A stretch of 64,000 bases of DNA from Sympetrum striolatum (GCA_947579665.1 CANPUZ010000059.1:620001-684000), one strand, 5' to 3'; positions 10,720-23,015 are shown, numbered from the stretch's first letter. Made by a program: numbers and translations. The notes: generated by a model not told the origin, from the letters alone.

Positions 10720-12270
10720 GAAAATTACGGAAATGAATCTTTAATTTCCTATCCAATTATTTTGTATAAATAGAAAAGTAATTTTTAGCATAGTTCCAAG
10801 GAAAACAGTAATATTAATGCCTAGACTGTATCATTATATACACAGAAGTAGATTGAAAATTCAGCTTTTCTTTTCTATCTTCTATAATTTATGTTTTAAT
10901 TTGGCTTAACAAGCACGGGAATAGATTTAGTTTTCTCTCCGTCACTCTTGATGGCGGAATTTGGTAGTTAAAATAATAATTTTAATAGGACGAACCCTTC
11001 AGACAGCTTATGAATGAGTCAACATTCTGATAGGTTACCTCGAATTTGAATCTTTTAGTAGCCGAAATACTTAAATTTACGTCTGTAACATCGCGATTTT
11101 TTATATATTTGCGTCGTCTTTTCATTTAAGGGAAGATATCGTTACAACAGATTAAGTAGATAGGCAAGAGTTGACCCATAGCTAGTGGTGACAAAAACAT
11201 TAAGTAATTATTCGTGTGGAGTAAAAATAACCCAAACATTCTTTGTATTTTCAAGACCTCTTTCACAGTTAATCAATTAATTCAATTTATTATTGTGCAT
11301 GAATGACTCTATAAAAAAATAATTCAAACATTTTAAAGTAATATATTCTAGCATCATATATACATTAAATAAAATGTTTAACCGCTTATCAAAATTGCAG
11401 TAACTTTTAAACTTTTAATTTTTACTATTAAGAATTGACCTAAGGGTTAAAAACTAATGAAATATGTAGTAGAGGATTCATTTAGTTAATAGCTCGTTAT
11501 TTAGTGAAAATATTGCACGAAAGTAAACTAACGAATTTTTTTGAAACTTTCATTTAAATGGTTTCGAAACTATGACAAAACGATAAGATATATTAAAAAA
11601 TGGGACATTTATCCCTATCAGTGTTACCTATATTAGTTTTATTTAATGAAAGTATTTTTTATGATGCTACATTTTTGGCGTATTAATATTATTTTCTCTA
11701 AGCTGTTATAAATTTACATTCTTAAACTTTATACAGCCTATAAACTGCACAAAACTGGAGTACCAACTTTTAAAAAGTAATTATTCAAAAGTTTTCTGCG
11801 TGATTCCTTATTACTTTAATAGAATTACATTAATATAAATTTACTCAGTGAGCTTTAATAAAGATTTTTAACCCTAAGAGCATTTCAATCATTTTGCTCA
11901 TCAGTTGCATTCAAAAAATGTTTGGTAAAATCATTAAAATATCCACAAAAATATGTTTTAGAAATTTTTCTCAGTTGGCGATGCGTAGAGTATTTTTTTA
12001 TTCTTAGCAATTAATTAGTTCTTGTAAAGGCATTTTAAATTATTGAAAATTGGTTTAGATCATCATTAAAAATTATTTTCGTAAAATTGGTAACACTGAT
12101 AAAATTGCTTACTTTTTAACACTCGCATTTAACTAAATTTGCAGATTATACCATAGCAAATATCTTTACATAACGAAAATTTGGTTGAAATACCTTCATT
12201 GGTTTCTTTGTTACCGAAGGAAATACGCTTCATATTGACCACACGCAACTAATTGAGGGTTATCAGAGCA
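10720..12270. other. AT-rich, no feature recognised
   Basis: No repeats, RNA genes or coding stretches stand out. If the exon at 10,597-10,710 belongs to a live gene, this could be its last intron. Confidence 0.4.
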
Positions 12271-12279
12271 TGTAATGGA

Positions 12280-12500
12280 CAACGAACTGAAATTTACTGA
12301 AATGAAATGCATCTTTGTGGGCGGGTTATTTTTAATAAGTTAAGAATTATTTCTACCATTGGACTCTCCAATGAATTTGAAAACTCGATTTTCTCTATGG
12401 TTGCCGTTAGTGGTTTCTCCTAAAACAATGGAAGCATATTTAAGAAGGTACAAAACTCGATCCTAAGTTGTAATTCAAAGTAACAGAACACTCATTAATG
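12280..12500 (-). pseudogene. Exon-like module C, copy 1
   Basis: On the minus strand, a segment matching AATGAGTGTTCTGTTA is followed by an acceptor-like TTCCATTGTTTTAG and an exon-like stretch (GAGAAACCACTAACGG...). It ends near AAATTCATTGGAGAGTCC. The same layout recurs at 13,860-14,045 (minus), 34,790-34,990 (plus) and 35,330-35,490 (plus). The frame reads ...TNGN...VFKFIGESNG, similar to the copy at 34.9 kb. Confidence 0.4.
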
Positions 12501-12880
12501 ACTGATTAAAAAAATAACAGATTCTTTATTCCTATCCATTGTACGAAAAGAAAGACACACGACTGAATTACTATTAATTACCGTGAAAAACAAAAGCAAA
12601 GTAAATTTTCGAGAACGGAATCATTGGCATCTATTTAGAATACGTAATTGAACTTAGAAAATTCGAGTCAAACTGACCTATGACTGGCCTATAATTTCTA
12701 ACAAAATTAGGTCTAGCAAGTACCTAAAACTTTGCATGTTATTTTGTAGTCAATATATAAGTTAGTTTCAGGATAATTTTGATAATAATTGTAGTATACC
12801 TTATCCATTAAAAATCAGAATTTACAACAGAATTTAGTATCGGAAAGCAAAAACCATAAGCTTCAGAAAATTCTCATTAC

Positions 12881-13039
12881 CTCAAATTCTCTCTCATTAA
12901 TTCTCATTCTATTCTTATTAAGTTGGAATTCCGGCGTCTCCATGAGTATCTTCAGTAATGGTTTTTCTCTGCGCCAGTAGCTTTTGATTGAGTTGTTTCC
13001 TGGGCAATATCGATGTAAATAGATTAACTCTCCTCAAAC
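12881..13039 (-). pseudogene. Exon A-like module, decayed copy
   Basis: An acceptor (TTTTTTTCCTTAAG) ends at 13,040 and a GTAATGAG donor lies at 12,880. The frame opens LRRVNLFTSILPRKQ and stops at a TAA inside the exon. It shares the SILPR core, acceptor position and donor with the module at 15,905-16,017. Confidence 0.4.
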
Positions 13040-13159
13040 CTTAAGGAAAAAAAATCGAAAATGAAAATTGATAATGCATCCAAAGAAAATAATCATTAAA
13101 CTATGTTTAACTAAATAGTCTTATTCTAACTACTAGAATTTTATCCAATATGCCTACGA

Positions 13160-13225
13160 GCCACGTCCTGGAAAATGGAAAACCTTGGTTCGAATCCTAG
13201 GCTTTCACTAGGAATCCACTTTTCT
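13160..13225 (+). other. Eroded tRNA-like segment
   Basis: It carries a B-box-like GGTTCGAATCC at 13,188-13,198, ahead of CTAGGCTTTCACTAGG. It occupies the same place in the duplicated unit as the hairpin elements at 16,090 and 17,168, so it is probably an older relic of the same element. Confidence 0.45.
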
Positions 13226-13859
13226 ACTTTCTCTACAACGCTTTGGTTAAGTCGCATGCTTTCCTTTATTAAGTCAAACTTTATTTCTATCGTTTATTTA
13301 TAAGAATGGAGTAAATTATTTTACAGCCAGTAGCATATACGCGATAAAATTATTAATTTGTTGAATGAGGAAATACGTTACTTTGGAAACATATCTCCTT
13401 TCATATTATTTTTTAAATCTTGTAAACTTTACGCAAAATATCAATCAGAGAGAATCAATTCAGAAATTCATTCTTTAAAATGAGAATTATTATTTGACAC
13501 AATTCAAATCTGATGAAAAGACAATCATTTACGAAGGAAGATAACCATTATTTGATTGTTTTCTCAATACTGTCTTATTCCAAATTAAATTAAAATACCT
13601 CAAATAGCACATCTTATTATTAAATTGTAAAGTTATTTGGTCAAGAATACACATAATTCTGATGAGAGAGATATTGAACTTAAGGTCTTATTTCATACAC
13701 TTGAGAAGAACTGAAAACACTTTAAGAAACGATAAAAATTCAAGCTCCTGGATCTTGTCACACGAGCGGTGTTTCAATTTTCACTTAATGTGCACGGAAA
13801 GTCAGCGTAGCAAAAATGACGATAAAAACTCCTGTTAATTATTTTCTGTAGATTAAGAT

Positions 13860-14045
13860 TAAAGTAATCGTATGTAACACTAGGCTCGCCAATGAATTTG
13901 AATCATAAAATACGTTAGGATAACCGATAGTGATATCTCCTAAGACAATGCATGAGTGTTTAAAAAGGTAGGGAAAGTAAAGCTGAAGCATAAGTGCTAA
14001 TTCAAAGCTAAAGGACACTCATTGGTGACTGATTTTAAAAATTAC
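13860..14045 (-). pseudogene. Exon-like module C, copy 2
   Basis: Minus-strand acceptor-like CATGCATTGTCTTAG is followed by GATATCACTATCGGTTATCC and a CAAATTCATTGGCGAGCC-like stretch. It is flanked by the same ACCAATGAGTGTCC motif as the copy at 12.4 kb. Confidence 0.4.
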
Positions 14046-14214
14046 TCATCCTCAATTCCTTATCATCCGTTCAAACATGATAAGCGACTAAATTACTTAG
14101 AAAATTTATTCTAAAAGTCGGAAATGAAAGTTAGAAATTTGAGTCGATGATTCAACAAATATAAATGTATTGAAAGCAAGAGTAGTTCTGGTAAAGAAGG
14201 TCAAGGTGAGCGCA

Positions 14215-14330
14215 AAATGCTTTCTAGCATGAGGAAAATGAAATTGCCTTGTAATCTCAAAACAAACAGCTGTCCCTTGACCTTCAGTTTCACCGAATTC
14301 CAGTTCTTCAGTAATAGGAAAAGTATCGAT
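14215..14330 (-). pseudogene. Exon B-like module, decayed copy
   Basis: The minus-strand frame includes NWNSVKLKVKGQLF. It lines up with DWESESLRQVKVTT and the following ACAGCTGAT-bearing tail of the exon at 14,610-14,711. The acceptor region (CCTATTACTGAAG) is weak. Confidence 0.35.
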
Positions 14331-14609
14331 ACATTTCTGTTTTTAAATAATGATTTTTGAACTACGATAAACTTAATCGAATGATTTATCATTGAAAGAG
14401 GTCTTAAAAATTCAGAGAATTATTTGGTCATTTTTTCCCCAAGAGACAAATTACGTATATTTTTTACGGGACTAATTTAGGATTAAGCATTAGAATGGGA
14501 GATTATCAATAAAATTTTTCCATTCGAATTTTCAAAAAACTTCAATATAAAAATTAACTCACGCACTATCCTTGTTTACCAACTTTTAGAAAATCAGCTG
14601 TCTTGTGAC

Positions 14610-16017
14610 CTAGGTCGTGACTTTCACTTGCCTCAGAGATTCACTTTCCCAATCGGTGAGAAAAACCAGCGGAGTATTTATCAGACGAGGATCATTCCAA
14701 GTATCGGATACCTGAAAATAAAGAGATGCAGTATTACTAGGAAATGTCTTCAATAGTTCTAATTATTTTATTATAAATTAAAAGTCAAAATGTTAATATA
14801 AATTCAATTACCGATACAGTATTGAAATAATTGTATCGGCAAAACTTGGGTAAATCCGGGTGTAAAACTATTGAAAAGATCCATCGAGATAATACATGAT
14901 TTATCTACTTTATCAAAATGTTTAAGAAAAAAAGTTGAAACATGCGATATTTCAGTGGAAAATTTACGTTTTTTGTTTCGCTTAAGAATACACAAAGTTT
15001 GAATAACGTAGTACAATTTGTTCTCGTATTATTGATTCCGACGAGATTAAACCAAATGTGATAAAAATTATGCAATTCAGCATGAAATATACGAAAAAGA
15101 GCAAAAACGAGAAATTTCGGTCGAACATTTAACTGTTTCTCGACTACAAATACTCAAAGCTTGGGAAAACATAGTCAAATTTTCACTTTTTTAAAGATTG
15201 CAACGATGTTTCACCAAATGTGTAAACATTTTCCAATTTTTCAAAACGCTTACAAAACAAAGATTCAAATCGTCTCTCGTAAACGAAATGCACGTAGAGT
15301 TCGTTTTGATCGACTGCAGACCTTTTTTCTTTTGTGGAATTCAATCAGAAATAATGGCCCTACGAAGTCAAGATGAACACGAAAAGAAACAAGAATGAAC
15401 AAAGATTCTTATTTTAGTCATAAAGTATCGTATTCGAGCAGAAACAGCGAGAATTAGGACACAAATTAAGGAACGTTTGTGTAATTTCGTGGGCCTAAAC
15501 AATTCCTTAACGACAAAAGCGATTGTTGAACTGAACTCTCAATCGTTTAATGTCAGAGTTTAAATGATTAAAAGTGAAAATTTCTATTGAAAGATCCAAT
15601 AATTGTCTGCATTATTTATATATTCGTTAAATAAATTTAATATTACATTTTTTGAAAATTAAGCTCATTCCGTCGTCTTTGACGTTGTAATTCACTGGTG
15701 TATTTGAAATTACACTCCAAACAGGTGGTTGATAATTACCACAATACGTACGAGTGGAACATTATACTAACTAGAACCAAGTACATTTTTAAGATTAAGA
15801 TCGTTGAATAGACGTACTTCAATGTTTCTGTGTTTCAAAAGTCTGAAAGGTGAAGTACAGCGAGTAATTAAGAGTAATTCGGGGTAATTAAAAGTTATCA
15901 TTACCCTAAATTTGAACTCCGTCGTGACGTCTCCATCTCCGGTGCTGCTTTCTCTCTGCGAAGTCACATCACGCCTGGGCAGTATCGATATGAATCGATT
16001 GCAGCTCTCCATTAATC
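14610..16017 (-). CDS. Best preserved two-exon small gene of the unidentified family
   Basis: Exon A spans 16,017-15,905, after acceptor GTTTGTCTTTAAG, with a GTAATG donor at 15,904. Exon B spans 14,711-14,610, after a strong acceptor CTTTATTTTCAG, and ends at TAG (14,612-14,610). The phases agree: 36 codons from an ATG at 16,012, then 33 codons, giving 69 residues. The protein starts MESCNRFISILPRRD. Exon B runs from VSDTWNDPRL to ESLRQVKVTT, with an aromatic/acidic beta-like character. There is no signal peptide, membrane span or known domain. In related arm copies a further upstream exon joins in phase 1 (G|GA), so the ATG at 16,012 may not be the native start. Homologous modules at 12.9, 14.3, 19.4, 27.7 and 35.97 kb show repeated duplication. 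No family is recognised; this could itself be a decaying copy. Confidence 0.4.
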
Positions 16018-16790
16018 CTTAAAGACAAACAAATCCAAATCAATAATGCATCGAATAACAAAAAAGGTGTTTACGAGAAGTGAAAAATAGTGACTTGACT
16101 GGGATTCGAACCCTGGTCCCTCACTTTCCGGACGGGTATTCTGACCACTAAACGTCCGAGCCGCTTACTAGGTAGGAGACCTAGGTTCGAGTCCCAGCCA
16201 AGTCACTATTTTTTTCCTTCTCGCACAAACTTTTTTAAGTCACACGCTTTCCTCTGCTAAGTAAAACTTCATTACCATCGTATGTCTAAAAATAATAAGT
16301 ATTTTCCTCAAGAGATCAGTTATCTGTATGTATAATAAAAATAATAATTTTCCAAATGAAGAAATCCGTTATTTTGAAAACACATTTCCGTTAAAGATTT
16401 AAAAAATCTGGTTAACTTTATAAGAAGTATCAATCGGAGAATCAATTCAGAAATTTAATCCTTACAATTAGAATAAGTGTTTGCTAAAATTTCTTCCAAT
16501 TCTCATAGATTCGTTTGTGACAAAAGGTCATGAATTTCAATTGGTTAGTGTAAAGAGGTTATGAATGATTGACTAAATGTTGTTCTCAATACCTGTTCTT
16601 TAAATTTGAATGAGATTCCTGAAAAAAGTATCACTTAATATTAAAATTACAAAGGATTTCGGTAAGAAATGAATGTTATTCTGGTAAGAGAGATACTGAA
16701 CTTAACACTCATTCCGTAGACTTGAGAAGAACAGAAAACTATTGCGAAATGATAAAGATTCAAACTTCTCAACAAATTTTTTCTCTCTTT
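15900..16790. repeat. Direct duplication, copy 2 (partner 12,880-13,760)
   Basis: Matches the earlier copy in order: exon A, tRNA-like element, GCTTTCCTCTGCTAAGT, and GAGAGATACTGAACTTAA with ACTTGAGAAGAAC following. Confidence 0.65.
16090..16207. other. Head-to-head tRNA-like pair forming a hairpin
   Basis: The left end is the reverse complement of a tRNA 3' half (GTGACTTGACTGGGATTCGA...). The right end is another 3' half in the plus direction (...GGTTCGAGTCCCAGCCAAGT). The ends are a ~26-bp inverted repeat with about four mismatches. On the minus strand the left element also has an A-box-like TTTAGTGGTCAGAA. The symmetric layout makes a functional tRNA gene unlikely. Confidence 0.65.
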
Positions 16791-17044
16791 CTGAATTGGG
16801 ACAATAAATCCGTGGAGTCATAATTCCATACACATTTGTAATAAAATCCAATATATTATGTGGATTATTAAAATTTTCGGTAAATAAATTTAAATTTGAT
16901 AGCAAAAAATTCTATTACTCAATAGGATGATCAGATCAATACTGACGAATGCGAGCCCGGCTTTGCTATACTGTTTTCCCACCGTATTCTACTAATTAAT
17001 TGCGTTCGAGAGAAGGACTACAAAAAACATTTTAAGAGTTCCAT

Positions 17045-17425
17045 AAATGAATCGATCGATCGATTTGTGAATCGATTGCAGACCTCCATTAATCCTTAAA
17101 GACAAAAAAATTCAAATTAATAATGCATCGAACAACAATAAAGGTGTTTACAAGAAATGAAAAATAGTGACTTGACTTGGACACGAACCCGGGTCTCTCA
17201 CATTCCGGGCGGGTGATCCAATCGCTCTACATTCCCGTCATTCTAACCACTAAAATTCTAGTATATTATCTAATAATCTACAAAGCTACATCCTTTGAAG
17301 TGTTGTGCTTGGCTTCGAGTCCCAGCAAAGTCACTATTTTTCACTTCTTGTACTACACTGTTAAAGCCATAGGCTTTCCTCTGCTAAGTAAAATTTAATT
17401 TACATCGCATGTTGAAAAATAATTA
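17045..17425. repeat. Third, partial copy of the exon A-flank/tRNA-hairpin unit
   Basis: It repeats the stretch from CCATTAATCCTTAAAGACAA through AATGCATCGA and GGTGTTTACAAGAA to GCTTTCCTCTGCTAAGTAAA seen at 16.0-16.3 kb. The exon A body is largely replaced by GATCGATCGATCG-rich sequence. Confidence 0.65.
17168..17334. other. tRNA-like hairpin element, expanded centre
   Basis: Same ends as the element at 16,090 (GTGACTTGACTTGGACACGA... and ...GGCTTCGAGTCCCAGCAAAG), with a longer middle. Confidence 0.55.
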
Positions 17426-17429
17426 AGTA

Positions 17430-18470
17430 TTTTCCTGGAGATTTGTGAATCTGTATTTAAAACATATTGTACTTATTCCACAAGTTGTATTTAGCCTAGC
17501 AACATCAAAAACACGACCGGTTTCAATGAATGATCGTTGTCACCTGATCGTGCTTTTGTTGCTTGTAGGCAAAAATATCATTTGTGGAAAAAATATATTT
17601 TCCTCAGAATTATTAGCGTTTGAAAGAAAGAACGTAATTCATAAGATGAAATTATAATTAAAGGAAGCGGCATTTCTAAAAAGTGGAATGAATGGCCTTG
17701 GTAAATGCGCTAATATGCCGAAAGAATTCTGGAAAAACTATGATTTTCTCGCAAAACATTGATCTTTAGCAATCATTAGAATCTCCAAATATTAATTCCT
17801 TATTTTATAATTATAATTGAGGAAAAAAACGTAAATTTAAATCCATTCTCCAGGATGTCAGATACATCTTTTTCATGTGACAACTAACGGGGGGTAATCA
17901 ATATCCTTCTTTTATTGCGTTATTAATAGGAAAGTCAATCGAAAGTTAAATATCCAATTCTCTGAGAAAAAGGATTGTACGGAGTCTGTACAGTTTGATT
18001 TGACTAGCATATAAGCCAACGATTGTTTTTAATGCAACCGTCATCTAAACGTAGTGGTAAAGTCATATTCAAATCGGCATTTACATAGAAACTCCACATT
18101 ATAGGGAAATATGCAAATCTAAATATAATGTAATGCAATAAACGAAATAGTTCATAGACTCAGGAGGAATATATGAATGTGATTATTAAATTTGAATATT
18201 TGGCAAAATGCTAAGAAGGATATAAGATATTTTAACATTATCAGACATATAAAAACAGCCATGTCTCTCTCTTGTTTGGAATTTTAGAAGCAAAAGCTAT
18301 ACATTATAAATACTTTAATAAGCAAAAACTATGTGTTAAATTCATAAATATCACTCAAAAATGTCTTCCTTAATTTGAAATATAAAATTTTTTAATACTT
18401 CTAAATACCATAAGATGATGAAATTTAAATTAATCTACAAAATATGAAAGTAAAGTCTGTTTACTTAATG
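17430..18470. other. No recognisable feature
   Basis: AT-rich DNA between the duplicated units and the left palindrome arm. No coding, RNA or repeat signal was seen. Confidence 0.4.
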
Positions 18471-18699
18471 CAGGAATTAATCGCTGGATTTAATCAAGTC
18501 TTATGGTGAAGCTTTCACCTCTCGTCATTGCAGCATAAAAATACGAGATTTAGTTTCACTCGCTGTATATTTTATTTAAATGGATAGAATTCGAGTATCA
18601 CGAATATGCAAAAAGTATAATATTATTTGAAACTAGTGGTAATCTAAAAAATATATTCTATTTTAGTTCCATTGCATTCTTTGATGGTATCTTTTTCCA

Positions 18700-19120
18700 A
18701 GACAAGGCGGTAAATGCACGAAAGAAAACAAACACATATTTCTCAACGAAGCAAACGATGAGTTCGCCTTGAACTTGAAAGACGGTAAGGCAAAGAATAG
18801 AAGGCCATTAGGAAGTCATTACTCGTCTTTTAGCATTGTAAGTATGAGCCTACTTCTTTTACTGATACCTCGAAAGTAAAAGCAACGAAAATGAAATGAA
18901 AACGATGCTTGGAAAATGTGAAATGAATTGAAGGCCGTTGGAAAGCCATTACTGGTCTAAGAGCGATTGTTTACGTGATCATAGCTTATTTTTAAAGTGC
19001 TTTGAAAGTGAAAGCAACGGTGAAGGGATGCAAAATATCAAAAGGTTTTGGAAAGAGCTCATCGAAGAAAGCGAAACTGCATTTCTGCGTCTAATCACAG
19101 AAAAATGAAAGGGTATGTCT
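18700..19120. repeat. ~120-bp degenerate tandem repeats inside the left arm
   Basis: Three related blocks share GAAGGCC.TT.GGAA..CATTAC, GAAAGT.AAAGCAACG and similar motifs. The same blocks lie in the right arm at 28,070-28,500, so they predate the inversion. Confidence 0.6.
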
Positions 19121-19404
19121 GACAATTGCATTACTGTACTGTACTTATACTCTCCATTAAATTAAATCAAAAGAGAATTAAAAAAAAATGCAACTTACTA
19201 CATAGTCGTTCAGGTTTGTTGTAATGCTCACGGTTCTTATGAATTACTTTTATTTCACTCCCAAAATCAAAAAATAACTTATTGATAGTCCGTTCCACAA
19301 GTTTTTATAATATAATAAACGATGTGAATAAAAGTCCATAACTGAAGGAAATTTTCAAAATACGTGATATTAGAGTTCGATATAAAAATATATATTCTGC
19401 TTAC

Positions 19405-19514
19405 CAAAGCTGAAGCTCCAATCCACTGTAATTACCATCGAAGGATCTCCTGCAGGACTTTCACTTCTAGAAGACGGCCATGAGCAATACGCAGGACAAT
19501 ATTGGTGTTGTCTC
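19405..19514 (-). pseudogene. Exon A, left-arm copy
   Basis: It corresponds base for base to the right-arm exon at 27,654-27,764, with the same donor (GTAAGC). The acceptor TAG is changed to TGG, and the exon is 110 nt rather than 111, which shifts the frame. Within the phase 1-entry frame it now stops at CGATGGTAA. Confidence 0.5.
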
Positions 19515-20221
19515 CCAAACAATTAAAAATTATAAATTTCAAATTAATAAAATACATATATGGATTAAAATCAGAACTATATTCTAAAGCCACGTAAATG
19601 TAAAGCGAAACGGGTAATGTGAAAACTACGTATTCCTGTTCATTTGCAACCGTTGACCAAACAGTTAAAAATATTTTGTTACATCATCGCACAGTATTAA
19701 GAAGATAATAATTAATATTTAATACCAATGAAAGAAGCCTTAATTAAACTCTTAGACATTGGCTGATGATATTGAAATCATGACACGAAACAAAAACTTC
19801 AATATCAGTACCAATATGTACCAAATCGAACAATATACCTAGAGTGATCAAACTAAATTTAAATTGCAATTAAACTGTAAGAAATAAATATAATTCATAT
19901 TATGAAATAATGCCATTTAAATTTAAAATTAAGCCGTTAAAGGTAACAAGGAACTGGGGAACTATAGCAACTAAAACTTCTGTAAATTCTTCTAAATTGA
20001 AAATAAATCAGAAGATTATTCTAAACCCATTAAAAATTAAAGCAAAACATGCAGTTTGAATATAAATTAATAATAAATATGATTACATCAACGAATAATA
20101 ATGAGAGTAAGTTTAAAAATAACGACCGCTGACAGGAACTAATTTTACAAATTCGTACAAAGTGGAATAGAATTCCTTAAATGATTAGGGTAAATTTAAT
20201 GATATACAGAGGCGAAAAATA

Positions 20222-20347
20222 GCGACATGACTGGGACTCGAACCTGGGTCTCCCATTTTCCGGCAGGTTTTCTTAGTTTAGGTAGTTTAGTGGTAGAATA
20301 CCTGCCCGGAATGTAGGACACCTGGGTTCAAGTCCCAGTCATGTTGC
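20222..20347. mobile_element. tRNA-derived hairpin element inserted in the left arm
   Basis: A plus-strand tRNA-like unit has an A box (GTTTAGTGGTAGAATACC) and a B box (GGTTCAAGTCC), ending CCCAGTCATGTTGC. It is preceded by an inverted 3' half (GCGACATGACTGGGACTCGA). The matching place in the right arm (about 26,970) lacks it. The insertion in the left arm spans roughly 20,195-20,422, flanked by imperfect copies of (A/G)GG(C/G)TAAA(C/T)TTA. Confidence 0.65.
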
Positions 20348-21639
20348 TTCTTTTCACCTTTGCTTATAATTGGGTTTCAGTCGCACTACTTCATGAGCAA
20401 AGACATTTCCTATCTTCATTCCAGGCTAAACTTAAATCTTAATTACAATTATTAGAAAGAAATTTGGTTCTGATTATGAGATAATGAATTTAATGTTAAA
20501 GATGTCAAAGGCACTTTCATTGCGGAACGGTTAGAACCTCTGAAATTGAAGCCACAAAAAATTATAAATCAAAATTAAGATTTTTGATTAACATAATCAA
20601 TGCCGTTGATAAGATTGCATCTATTAAAGTTTCCTTCAACTGCTGATTTCCTTTTAAATTCATACCAGGATTACCGTAATGTTTATGAGTATGATCTAAA
20701 CAAAGCCTAAGAATTAACAGAAGTATAATCAATCGATTCGGCCGAGATGTTGTGGAAAGATACAATTGAAGAAAGATTTCTACTTTTCCACAAAGGTTTT
20801 TATTCACTCAAATAACAATGTATGCCTCGGCAGTTTGATAATTCAGTTGTGTGTGAACCTGACGATGGTAATGTACCGAAACCGGTAGTTCCCAAATAAA
20901 ATTTATTGTGGAAAAGCAGAAATCTCTTTTCAATTAACAGAAGGACAAATTTGAAAATATATTCAAGTAAAACTATGTATTGAACTGTTTTTCAATTACG
21001 GGAGGAAGGAAATCAAACCAGACAAAACTCTATTCTTGGAAAACTCAAAACTTGTACTAAAAAACTGCGCTGAGTTCGATTCCTGGCTGAATCTGAATTT
21101 TTTCTCTCGTTTATTAATTTCAATGTCAACTTGTTACTCGTAATGAAAAGGCAGTTGCAATATGCAAGATTATTAGCTTTCAAAACAAATTTCCGATGAC
21201 GACTTGAAATAGCTAATTGCATACGTACGAAGTATCCACTAGAGAAACAATTCAGAAGTTAATTTCCGATTGCGAGAATAAATGTTTAACGAAATAAGGA
21301 TCTAACGCCCCAATTAATCAAAATTCCAAAAAAGGATCACAAAATATTGAATCCGAAACCAATATGTTGTGAAAAAATTATTGTTCTCATTGGAGGGATG
21401 CTGCAACTTAATATCATTATGACATTATAATAGACAAGAGAAGACCGGTATTGCTTCTGCGAATAAAAAGAAATACAAACAGGATTACGTATATATAAAG
21501 ACGATATAAATCTATTCCACTATATTCATATTCTAAAATATTAAGTTAATACATTCTATAAATAAATGAAAAGTGAACAGCTACGATTCGTCCACAATTT
21601 CCGTTAAAATTCAAACCCGATCTTCCCTTGTTTATGTGA

Positions 21640-21647
21640 TGACGTCA
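21640..21647. promoter_or_regulatory. CRE-like TGACGTCA, left arm
   Basis: A perfect palindromic CRE/ATF site, also present in the right arm (25,982-25,989). It lies in the presumed first intron of the arm gene, about 0.9 kb from the start site. Confidence 0.3.
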
Positions 21648-22421
21648 TACACTTAGCGAAGCATAAGAATTAACGATAGAACTAATTTAAAAATATATTC
21701 TGATAAAACATGTCGTATAAACTGCAGATCTGTATTCTAGGCAGATTAAAAATACGTGAGGCAAAGCCAAGTTCAAGGCTTCATCGGAGATTTTATCTCG
21801 TTTTCTATACGCAAATTCAGAGTTTCAATCGTACGGTTTCGGACGCTAATGAAAAGTCAGTTTAAATTTTCACAATCGCCTAAGACGATGAATTACAATC
21901 TTGAACCGAACATAAACTTATTCTCGTAATCATAGAAGCAACACCATTTCCACGCGATGACATATTTGCACTCAGAAGCATAAAAATCAAAAGAAAAGGC
22001 TTTTATATTCGGGAATTGAGTCGACGTAGGAAAATTTAAGTATTCGATTTCTCGAGAAGAATATGCGAGAACCAGTTTCCCGTCCCGGCGACATTCTTTT
22101 CTTACTCTCAAACTGCCATAATATGTCTTAGATTCCGATTTTCAAGCAAACATGTTTCCTTAATCCACTAATGACCATGCTTAACGAGCTTTTAAACCCG
22201 AGAAAGTTCTTACGAAATCGTATTAAGCAGTTCCGATTCTAAATAAAAGATTACTGTCATCTCATTAATTCACCCTAAATTAAAATCAATCACAAAATTA
22301 TTCAAATTATACGTCGTGCACTGATATAAAACTAGAAAGAAACTTAAATTATTTAATTCACCACTAGACTTTAGCAATGTTTTCTCAGACAATACATAAT
22401 AAAGTATTTAATGAGACTTAC

Positions 22422-22542
22422 CATTGACTGGAAATCCTGGGTGACAAAGATGGACGTTAAGCATGACAACAAAGTCAAATTCAACTGTTTTTCAAATACA
22501 GGTTTCAGCACGACCTCTCTCGCAGAAATTCAGGCAGGAATT
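22422..22542 (-). pseudogene. First exon, left-arm copy
   Basis: Exon 1 runs from the inferred start at 22,542 to a perfect GTAAGT donor (after CAATG, 22,422). It is 121 nt, the same length as the right-arm copy. An ATG at 22,464-22,462 opens MLNVHLCHPGFPVN and enters the next exon in phase 1. The right-arm copy has ATA at this position, so the left arm keeps the start codon that the right arm has lost. Confidence 0.5.
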
Positions 22543-22596
22543 GACGAAAAAACCGTCTGCGCAACTAATGAACAATAGTGCTGTCACCTGATTGGT
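22509..22596 (-). promoter_or_regulatory. Left-arm promoter (CCAAT box, weakened Inr, DPE)
   Basis: On the minus strand ACCAATCAG lies at 22,596-22,588. TCAATT stands where the right arm has TCAGTT (22,544-22,539). The DPE GGTCGTG lies at 22,515-22,509, which is +28 to +34 from A at 22,542. The Inr has lost its G, and the upstream GC box reads GGGCAGAGCC, so this copy looks weakened. Confidence 0.55.
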
Positions 22597-23015
22597 CCAA
22601 ATGTAAGCGTCGGTCAGCTTGGCTCTGCCCACCAACCGCCATGGAAATTTTCCACTCCTAACCATAGCAATTGTATTTCAATGAATTTATTAAAGTATCA
22701 TTTTAAAATAATAATCAATTTTTTTCGTAGATATTAAATATTTTGTTTAAATTTCACGATATCGTCGAATTGCTTAATCGAAAAATATCAGTTTGCCTAA
22801 TCTAAATATAATATGTTCTAAAATAACATCTATATATGGGTCCGGATATTAAGATTTTTAGGTTCCTTATTTTCGAAAATGAAATAGCGATTTACATATT
22901 AATATCATAACAATTCATCCCGAAAGACAAAAATGTAGCAATCATATCGATGTAATTAATATACGCACAACTACTCGCAAGATTTCATTGCAAGGTTGCT
23001 TTTTAATCAAAAGAA

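Larger units (their letters stand above)
12880..13760. repeat. Direct duplication, copy 1 (partner 15,900-16,790)
   Basis: The exon A module, the tRNA-like segment after it, the TAAGTC..GCTTTCCT stretch and a block reading GAGAGATATTGAACTTAA... all recur in order about 3.02 kb downstream, with moderate divergence. Confidence 0.65.
18475..23015. repeat. Left arm of a ~10-kb inverted repeat
   Basis: The arm matches the reverse complement of about 24,600-28,735 along nearly its whole length. The outer end carries TTAATCGCTGGATTTAATCA; the inner end carries ATGTAATTAATATACGCACA. In one block (about 21,870-22,115 against 25,500-25,745) I counted about 14 substitutions and one 2-bp indel in ~245 bp; other blocks are more diverged. 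Confidence 0.9.
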
